Both the position numbers and the translations under genes were made by a program. A stretch of DNA of 64,000 nt, taken from positions 2,434,501 to 2,498,500 of the forward strand of contig NZ_CP089538.1 of NCBI RefSeq assembly GCF_021233055.1. The letters are read 5' to 3'. The DNA is from Spirosoma oryzicola. GTDB lineage: Bacteria; Bacteroidota; Bacteroidia; Cytophagales; Spirosomataceae. The notes beneath the pieces are model-generated. The model was not told the DNA's origin and ran no database searches. It saw only the letters and a list, made by a program, of their open reading frames with translations. How positions within the stretch are numbered: position 1 is the first letter of the stretch; every line of letters begins with the position of its first letter. This document shows positions 57,680 through 64,000 of this stretch, one piece after another.

Positions 57680-58655
57680 ACTTACTGACATTCAAAAGCA
57701 GGATATTATTGATGCCTACGAACAAAGAAACAGGATTGCGGAAATAGCTGAACAGTTTAATGTGAGTGAAGCTACTGTATGGTACACTGTTAGTAAAGCC
57801 GGTAAAATTATAAAGCCTAAGCGCGTTTCGAGTGAAGATAAGCAAAGTATATCTAACGCATATCAGCAAGGTTGCTCAACATCTGATTTATCTGAGCGGT
57901 TTGGTTTGTGTCAAGTTACTATTCAAAAAATTGTAAAGTCTGTTCATGGAAGCCTGCGTAAGCGATTTACCACCGAAGAAGAGCGCAACTTGATTATAGT
58001 CGCTTACAGGCTCGGCAAGTCTAGCTATCAAATTGCAGAAGACTTTGGTATAAGCCGACCTTCCGTTTGTGACATCATTAAAAAAGCAGGAATTAAGATT
58101 AGAGGTTTTTCAAAGCTCACAAAGCAGGAACGCGGAGAGGTAAGAACCGCTTATTTAAGTGGTGTTCTGACTAGCGAGTTATCGAAGCGGTACGGTATAG
58201 CGCCAGAAAGCATCAGGGCAATTTTAAAGAGGTTTGGGATAGATACAGGTTGGGGTTCAAATGAGGCCCAAAAGTTAGCCATAAAGAATGCTTACAAAGC
58301 CAAAGGTGTTAGATACCGTGGCGAAAAAGCTAGTCAATGGAAAGGGGGTAAAACTAGTCTTAGCTTAAAAATTAGAACATCTGCTAGGTACTCACAATGG
58401 CGCAAGTCTGTATTTAAGCGCGATAAATTCACCTGTCAACATTGCTGCTTGACAACATCGGAATCAAGGATAAAAATAGAAGCGGATCATATTTACCCGT
58501 TCGGTCGAATACTTCAAGATTATAAAATAAAGACGATTGAAGATGCCGATCAATGTAGCGCACTTTGGGATACTGACAACGGTAGAACGCTTTGTGTTGA
58601 TTGTCACAAAAAGACGGATACTTATGGTAGAAAGGTAGTAACAGCAGCGATTTAA
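57654..58655 (+). CDS. HTH-array HNH endonuclease, 333 aa (island 2)
   Basis: Starting at the ATG at 57654 (MPGKKKEFRLTDIQ). Four HTH modules of about 50 aa (IQKQDIIDAYEQRNRIAEIAEQFNVSEATVWYTVSKAGK; DKQSISNAYQQGCSTSDLSERFGLCQVTIQKIV; NLIIVAYRLGKSSYQIAEDFGISRPSVCDIIKKAG; ERGEVRTAYLSGVLTSELSKRYGIAPESIRAILKRFG) precede an HNH domain (FTCQHC, EADHIYPF, NGRTLCVDCH). The island 1 homologue has three modules. The changing number fits modular recognition of a target site and a homing or anti-competitor function. A terminator follows. Confidence 0.8.
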   Translation: MPGKKKEFRLTDIQKQDIIDAYEQRNRIAEIAEQFNVSEATVWYTVSKAGKIIKPKRVSSEDKQSISNAYQQGCSTSDLSERFGLCQVTIQKIVKSVHGSLRKRFTTEEERNLIIVAYRLGKSSYQIAEDFGISRPSVCDIIKKAGIKIRGFSKLTKQERGEVRTAYLSGVLTSELSKRYGIAPESIRAILKRFGIDTGWGSNEAQKLAIKNAYKAKGVRYRGEKASQWKGGKTSLSLKIRTSARYSQWRKSVFKRDKFTCQHCCLTTSESRIKIEADHIYPFGRILQDYKIKTIEDADQCSALWDTDNGRTLCVDCHKKTDTYGRKVVTAAI

Positions 58656-58658
58656 CAA

Positions 58659-58692
58659 AAAGGCGGATTCGTGAAAGAGTCCGCCTTTTTTC
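58659..58692 (+). terminator. Terminator of the island 2 cassette
   Basis: AAAGGCGGA/TCCGCCTTT with a 12-nt loop and a T-run. Confidence 0.9.
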
Positions 58693-58737
58693 TATTTCAG
58701 CGACTAGAATCCTGCTTCCGCCTTGTTCAGCGACAAT

Positions 58738-59328
58738 TTACTTCTGCTTGATGGAGTCTAATTTCGTTTTTGCGGTAACAAGCAAGTTTCGGACGCTCGC
58801 AATGTCGCTTTTATTGTGATATGAATTTGTACTACCTATTCTACCGCTTGTTATCGACAGTTTAATTTCCCCTCCCTTGCTGGTATAAGTAGTAAATTTC
58901 AAATCTCCTTTTGTTTTATAATCGGCTTGAAAATCATCTAGCTTGACTGATGATTTGTCGATTTTATCAATATAGTCTAAGCCTTTTAGAAGGGATTCTA
59001 TTTCGTCGTAATCAACATAGGAAGTATGCTCTCTTTCAATTCGGCCTGACTGCTTAACCTCAATGGTAATACCATGCTCTTTCCTACCACTGGTTGGGTT
59101 TGCTACCTCCTGACTCTGAATTATAACAGACGAATCGTACAAGCCCTGCACTGTTCCAATGGTTGAGAAACTCGTAACCAATACTATTCCATCCTGTGCA
59201 ATAAATGATTCTAACTTGGTTTTGGGCTTGTCTGGATTTGTAGCGACAGAGGTAGTTATTTGACTGAAACCTGACAGTGTTTGTAGTGACAAGAGAATGG
59301 CGCCAACTATCGTATAAACTTTTTTCAT
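58738..59328 (-). CDS. Secreted hypothetical protein, 196 aa
   Basis: Signal peptide ending SGFSQ (MKKVYTIVGAILLSLQTLSG). The mature part is Ser/Thr/Asp/Lys-rich with short strands (GIVLVTSFSTIGTVQGLYDSSVIIQSQEV) and a conserved-looking end (KFTTYTSKGGEIKLSITSGRIGSTNSYHNKSDIASVRNLLVTAK). The family is not named, though similar exported proteins are common in Bacteroidota. It is the last cargo gene, between the cassette terminator and the right edge repeat, on the opposite strand. Confidence 0.6.
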   Translation of the reverse strand: MKKVYTIVGAILLSLQTLSGFSQITTSVATNPDKPKTKLESFIAQDGIVLVTSFSTIGTVQGLYDSSVIIQSQEVANPTSGRKEHGITIEVKQSGRIEREHTSYVDYDEIESLLKGLDYIDKIDKSSVKLDDFQADYKTKGDLKFTTYTSKGGEIKLSITSGRIGSTNSYHNKSDIASVRNLLVTAKTKLDSIKQK

Positions 59329-59517
59329 ATGTATTTTTTTACCTCAAATGTAATTGCATAGGTATTCATATATCTACTCCTTTACTATTCGGCAAATACC
59401 TCTTACTTTTACAGTTATTAGTGTGACAACTAATTTGCCAAGTTGGGTAACTATAATTATTGTTACAATTCTACTCGGCCTTCCTTTTCCTGTCGGAGTC
59501 GCTACATCGTTCGGCTG

Positions 59518-59573
59518 TTCAACCTTTCTAGTACGTCCTCTTATTTTCCTACTTCCTATGAAGACGATAGGTG
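59518..59573. repeat. Island edge repeat, copy 3
   Basis: The 27 bp at 59518-59544 are identical to 40449-40475 and similar to 39096-39121. The similarity continues to the tape measure start codon. It is the right edge of island 2. Confidence 0.75.
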
Positions 59574-62500
59574 TCAGAACGCGTTACCAGACTCCGCATT
59601 GAAGCCGTTTCGGATTTGCCCGACATAGCAACACAACTTTCTGAGTTAATACGCTTAGAAGGCAAGCTTCTCGAATCGATGAATCAGGCGAATCTAAGCG
59701 CCCGCACTGGTTCGATTCAGCAGATTGAGGCCATTAACGCTGTTTCCGCAGCACTGGAAAAGCAGCGTACTTCCAGAAAAAAGGCCGACGACGAAGCCGT
59801 TGAAGGCACGAAGGCGATTCAAGCGCAAATCAACAACATTACCAGTGGACTGAAAACGTTTACAGGTATGGTTGCGTCGGCTTTTGCTGTCGCGGAGATT
59901 AAAAACTTTGGTGAGTCGATTATTGAGGCAAAAACCAGAATCGACAGTGTACAAATTTCCTTAGAGACCATGCTCGGCTCTAAAAAGGAAGCCGATGCAT
60001 TGTATGCCCGCGTCGTTGAACTGAGCCAGAAAACACCGTTTAGTCTCCAGGAGGTAAGCGAACAGGTCGGAAAACTTAAAGCGTACAACATTGAAACCGC
60101 CGACTTAATCCCAACAATTACAGCCTTGGGTAATATCGCGGCAGCGGTCGGCAAAGAGAAGTTACCACAGTTAACACTGGCTTACGGCCAAGTAGCCAAT
60201 ACCGGCAAGTTAATGCTTAGTGAGCTTCGCCAATTCTCGGAAGCAGGTGTACCATTGTTGAGCCTCATCGAAAAGTCCTACGGCAAGACCTCCGCCGAAG
60301 TTCAAAAGATGGCAGAAGATCACCAGATCAGCTTTGCAATGGTTCGTAAAGCCATACTAGATGCCAGTGAAGCAGGTGGAAAGTATGCGGGCCTAATGGA
60401 AAAGCTTTCTAAGACGGTCGGCGGTGAAATATCCAACTTAGCTGATACGTTCGAGGTCGCAAAAGCTCGCATCGGTGATTTCTTTGAGGATCAAATTAGC
60501 GGAGGCACAGCCCGGTTAAAAGGGCTGATTGATACCCTTGCCGGTAGTAACTCAGCTATTCAGAGGACAGTAACGTTTATTGAGTCGGCGGCTGTCGCTT
60601 TCACTACTTGGAAAGTAGCTATGAATGCCGCCGGAGCGCAACAACTCATCCTCAATGGCTACACTAAAGCAAGTGAGGCCGTAATGGGTACGTATAACCT
60701 GGTAATGATTCTTGTCAAAGGATCAACCGAAGGCTTCACCCGTGCTCAGCAAGAATCGGCGGTTGCTTCTCGTACCATGTGGGCAACGCTCGCGTCGAAT
60801 CCAATCGGTGCAGTTGTCGCTTTAGTGGGTCTAGCAACATCGGCGTATTTAGCATGGGAGGCAGCTACGGCAGAGGTTACTACATCGATTGGCGAACAGG
60901 AATTAAACCTGAAAACGGAAATATCGTCAATTAACTCATTGGTTGAGGTTGCTAAAAATGCAGCAATAGGTACTCAGGAAAGGAAGGATGCAATTGCAAC
61001 GCTCATTGCCAAGTATCCCGAGTATTTTTCTGGGCTTAACGCAGAAAAGACCAGCAATTCGCAATTGCAGGGCATTCTTGATAAAGTCAACGGCTCTTAT
61101 ATGACCCGTATCAGTTTGGCGCGACAAGCGTACAAGTTAGAGGGGATTCAGGAAGAGATGAAAAAGAATCTAAAGGAAGAGGAAGAGATTTTACGCGCCT
61201 TTCCGGAAGATCTTCGTACCAAATACGGCGGGGATATTAATAAAGCCATACAAGACGTATTTGCTAATCCAGCGGTATTCGACCGCATAAAAACCGACTG
61301 GCTAGGTCAGGCTGACTTCAATTTAACCCGCGCCAAAGAGGTTGGCGAAAACCTCAAACGCCTAGCCGCTGAAGATGCCAAAATCCAATTGGATGCTCAG
61401 AAAAGCGGACAGGTCGCAAAAGCCGCTGAGCTTGAACAAATCAAGAAGCATTACGCAACACTTAGAGAGCAAGCAGATGGTAATGCGAAAGAGATCGCCA
61501 AAATAAATGCTGACGAAAAGGTTGCGCTCGCCAAAGCGAACGGTACTTACAGAGAAAAGGAATTAGCCGACACCATCACCCACGCCGAAAAGACTAAGAC
61601 CGTCACACTCCTTTCAGCAAAAGAAATTGCTGTCATCAAAAAGGAGGCTGGTGATAGTGAAAAACTGGACAGGTTAGCTGACCTAAAGGACCAACTTGAT
61701 TATCTAAATAAAAAAGAAGCAGAAGAAATTGAAGCGGTTAATAAACGAATCGTCAATCGTAAGATTTCGGACGCCCAACTCGCAAAACTAAAAGAGCAGG
61801 CCCGTGTCCAAATTGAAACTATCGACACCAAATACGATGCAGAGCGTAAAAAGATTGAAGCCGAAATCGAAGTTGAAAAACAAGCTCGCTTCGTAAAATC
61901 AACCCAGGAAACGACTGATAAAATCGTCGTTCTTACGAAACAACGCTTGGAGGCTGAACGAATCTTAATCCTTCTGAACGATGCCAAAACGAACGAACAG
62001 CGGGTAGCGGCCTTACGTGAATACAATGATAAGTTCGAATTAAACCTAAAAGACCAAGCGGCCCGCGAACTCAAAATTCAACTAGATGCGTCCAAAAAAG
62101 CCTTAGACGACATTGTTGCCAAAAACGGTGAACGGGGTGAAGAATACCGCAAGGCTTATGCTCAATGGTTGAAGGACAACCAGCAGTATAATTCTGCGGT
62201 ATTAACACAAACTGTTACCGCAGCCAAAGAAACGGCTCAGCAGATAAAGGAATATGAAAAGGAAATTCAGGAGGCCAACCGGGAAACTGCGCAGTTAGAT
62301 AAAGATACCCTCCAAGTTCAAATTAGGTCACGTAAGGAAATCATTGGACTAACACTTGATTTACTTGGTCAGCAATCAGGAATGGTCGGCCAAGCGAGCC
62401 AAGCGATTCGATCAGTGATGAACAATATTGACGGACTTTCGGCCAAATCACTCCAAGCCGCTCAGGACGGAGTAGCCAACGCCAATATCTACCTGAGTAA

Positions 62501-64000
62501 CATCAAGCTAGCCTATGAAGAAGGAACCGCTATTGGTGACGCGGCTATCGCCCGCGCTAATCAGGGGGTAGCCGATGCCAACAATGTAGCCGCTAAAGCT
62601 CAAGCCGCCACGGATGCCGCCTTTCTGGGTTTGGTTTCTACGGGCATACAGGTTGTTCTTGCATTAGCTGGAGCGATTCGCGAACGTATGGCCGAAGCCT
62701 GCAAAGTTGCCGCCGAAAGTATGGGCAGGTTGCGCGATGTATTTAAGGACATATATGAGCAAATGGCGCAAACCAGCCGTGAGTCCTATGAATTGCAAAT
62801 GGAAGCAGCTAAGGGCAATACCGAAAAGCAGCTCGCCATTATCAATGATTTCTATAAAACCCAAGACGAATTAGCGAGTAGCTCCGCTCGTATTGATGCA
62901 GAGGTTGCTTACCATCAGAAGTTTTTCGAACTCCGTGGTGAGCAGAAGAAAATGCTATTATGGTGGGAGCAGGATGAGCAAGATGCATTGTACCGCGAAC
63001 AGGCTAGGGCCGCTCAAAAGGTACTACTGTTTCAAGCAAATATCGACGCTCTTGAACGACAAAAACTAAAGGCGAAGGAAGTTCACGAAACCCAACTCGC
63101 CGACATCGATGCTTACAATCAGCGCTTCAAAGAGGCCGTTGATGAGCGTATTGATAAACTTAACGAAGAGCTAGAAAAAGCCAAAGCAATCAGGGAGCAG
63201 GAATCGTCCGATAAGCAACTCCGTCTTGAAAATGACGATACGTTCAGAGCCGAAATCTTAGCCAAGGCAGAAGCCCGCGAAATTCAGAATCTTGAAGAGG
63301 CAAAGCAGCGCGAACTACAACGCGCTCAGGAATCCCAGGCAACCGCCGAAGAATTGGCTCGTATCGAAGCCGCTTTCGAGAAGTCAAAAGCCGACACTCA
63401 CGCTAAATTCGAAGATGCCAAAAAGGACAAGTCGGAACAGGTTAAACTGGCTACTATTGAGATAAAAACGCAGGAAAAGGATAGCGTCAATGCGATGGAA
63501 TCCGATTCGGCCAAAAAGGTGCTTGCCTTGCAGAATCAGGTAGCACAAAACGAAGCCGAAGCCGCTATCAAAAAGAAGATTGCCAACGCCGAGTATACGA
63601 ACGCTGTCATTGCGATGAATCAGCAAATCTTCGAAGCGAACAAGCAGATGAAGGTTGCCGAAATTCAGAGTGAAATTGCGATCCTGAATGCACAGAAGTC
63701 ATGGACAGGCATCGGCAACGGTAAAATCAATGAAGCGATCGGTCAACTGCAGCAAGCTATTTCGACAATTCAGGGCTTGAGTGCGGGAGGGCAAATGGTA
63801 GCCGTCGATGGTGGGTACACCTTCAATCCGAACAACAATACGTCAAACTTCAATCTCGATCAGGGAGAATTGCAGTACATCGTTGACATGAACCGGGCCG
63901 GGGGGCGCGATAAGATTTCGCTTCGAAACGGGACGGTCGGCGGCCCTAGCCTGCCGGTTCGTGAAGATACCTTGTCGCTACTGCCGGAAGGTCAGGAAGT
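59571..64000 (+). CDS. Tape measure protein (partial, continues past the window)
   Basis: Open from a GTG at 59571, directly after a TAG in the same frame, to the window end (more than 1,476 codons). The N-terminal part (about 120-260: IDSVQISLETMLGSKKEADALYARVVELSQKTPFSLQEV, GKLKAYNIETADLIPTI) is the tape measure domain of tailed phages. It is followed by hydrophobic helices (AVVALVGLATSAYLAWEAA; FLGLVSTGIQVVLALAGAI) and long charged coiled coils. It sets tail length and assists DNA entry. The first in-frame ATG is about 36 codons further on, so the GTG is preferred. Island 2 separates it from the other tail genes. Confidence 0.9.
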   Translation, partial: MSERVTRLRIEAVSDLPDIATQLSELIRLEGKLLESMNQANLSARTGSIQQIEAINAVSAALEKQRTSRKKADDEAVEGTKAIQAQINNITSGLKTFTGMVASAFAVAEIKNFGESIIEAKTRIDSVQISLETMLGSKKEADALYARVVELSQKTPFSLQEVSEQVGKLKAYNIETADLIPTITALGNIAAAVGKEKLPQLTLAYGQVANTGKLMLSELRQFSEAGVPLLSLIEKSYGKTSAEVQKMAEDHQISFAMVRKAILDASEAGGKYAGLMEKLSKTVGGEISNLADTFEVAKARIGDFFEDQISGGTARLKGLIDTLAGSNSAIQRTVTFIESAAVAFTTWKVAMNAAGAQQLILNGYTKASEAVMGTYNLVMILVKGSTEGFTRAQQESAVASRTMWATLASNPIGAVVALVGLATSAYLAWEAATAEVTTSIGEQELNLKTEISSINSLVEVAKNAAIGTQERKDAIATLIAKYPEYFSGLNAEKTSNSQLQGILDKVNGSYMTRISLARQAYKLEGIQEEMKKNLKEEEEILRAFPEDLRTKYGGDINKAIQDVFANPAVFDRIKTDWLGQADFNLTRAKEVGENLKRLAAEDAKIQLDAQKSGQVAKAAELEQIKKHYATLREQADGNAKEIAKINADEKVALAKANGTYREKELADTITHAEKTKTVTLLSAKEIAVIKKEAGDSEKLDRLADLKDQLDYLNKKEAEEIEAVNKRIVNRKISDAQLAKLKEQARVQIETIDTKYDAERKKIEAEIEVEKQARFVKSTQETTDKIVVLTKQRLEAERILILLNDAKTNEQRVAALREYNDKFELNLKDQAARELKIQLDASKKALDDIVAKNGERGEEYRKAYAQWLKDNQQYNSAVLTQTVTAAKETAQQIKEYEKEIQEANRETAQLDKDTLQVQIRSRKEIIGLTLDLLGQQSGMVGQASQAIRSVMNNIDGLSAKSLQAAQDGVANANIYLSNIKLAYEEGTAIGDAAIARANQGVADANNVAAKAQAATDAAFLGLVSTGIQVVLALAGAIRERMAEACKVAAESMGRLRDVFKDIYEQMAQTSRESYELQMEAAKGNTEKQLAIINDFYKTQDELASSSARIDAEVAYHQKFFELRGEQKKMLLWWEQDEQDALYREQARAAQKVLLFQANIDALERQKLKAKEVHETQLADIDAYNQRFKEAVDERIDKLNEELEKAKAIREQESSDKQLRLENDDTFRAEILAKAEAREIQNLEEAKQRELQRAQESQATAEELARIEAAFEKSKADTHAKFEDAKKDKSEQVKLATIEIKTQEKDSVNAMESDSAKKVLALQNQVAQNEAEAAIKKKIANAEYTNAVIAMNQQIFEANKQMKVAEIQSEIAILNAQKSWTGIGNGKINEAIGQLQQAISTIQGLSAGGQMVAVDGGYTFNPNNNTSNFNLDQGELQYIVDMNRAGGRDKISLRNGTVGGPSLPVREDTLSLLPEGQE

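Noticed and set aside
59354..59602. Open frame of 82 aa with hydrophobic stretches ending over the island edge
   Set aside because: It crosses the edge repeat and the tape measure start, and the corresponding frames at copies 1 and 2 do not continue in the same way.
1..64000. tRNA, rRNA or tmRNA genes
   Set aside because: No cloverleaf with a T-loop GTTCRAnYC in the right setting or rRNA-like sequence was noticed; a tRNAscan-SE or Infernal run would be decisive.

Overview
The window looks like a Bacteroidota chromosome, most probably from the Cytophagales (Spirosoma-like; the genus is inference). The signs are signal peptides ending in Ala-Gln, a type IX secretion sorting domain, a DUF4468-type protein, TAnnTTTG promoter -7 boxes and Bacteroidota-type tyrosine recombinases. 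Almost the whole window is one tailed-phage prophage that has been split by two accessory islands.

Region 1 (1-2529): one unknown gene, then about 1.6 kb of non-coding DNA with decayed repeats and a large palindrome. Region 2 (2530-8636): a leftward replication operon with a Cro-like protein, an HTH protein, an initiator that contains six 11-bp iterons, and a DnaB helicase. It is divergent from a CI/LexA-like repressor, which is followed by an integrase. Region 3 (9030-16735): an atypical recombinase, then a rightward early operon with a coiled-coil protein, a NinB-like protein, a cytosine methyltransferase and a PD-(D/E)XK exonuclease. A secreted DUF4468-like moron (16771-17295) lies on the other strand. 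Region 4 (17489-28005): the late operon with small and large terminase, small head-tail or unknown proteins, and four consecutive genes with signal peptides, one of them an SGNH hydrolase.

Region 5 (about 28.5-39.1 kb) is island 1. It follows a tail gene that breaks off (28018-28614) and ends just before a complete, diverged version of that gene (39151), which carries a T TTT TTA slippery site. Its AT-rich cargo looks defensive: a RES toxin with a ParS-type antitoxin, a PD-(D/E)XK nuclease, an OLD-like ATPase-TOPRIM protein and a membrane pentapeptide-repeat protein. Region 6 (about 40.4-59.5 kb) is island 2, between tail gene 40009-40401 and the tape measure gene (59571 to the window end). 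Its cargo includes UmuDC, an array of six hairpin repeats, an IS3-family element, lipoproteins and a secreted three-gene operon.

Both islands end at the right with the same cassette: XRE regulator, conserved leader with a 37-40 aa peptide, AntA-type antirepressor, LytTR protein, small protein, recombinase(s) lacking the usual Arg-I and His-III residues, and HNH nuclease(s), most with HTH arrays. A related sequence sits at the right edge of both islands and at the left edge of island 2; two of the copies share 27 identical bases. I infer a family of mobile elements that parasitise prophage tail operons, bring an antirepressor and a nuclease, and carry host-beneficial cargo. Neither the mobility nor the functions have been tested.
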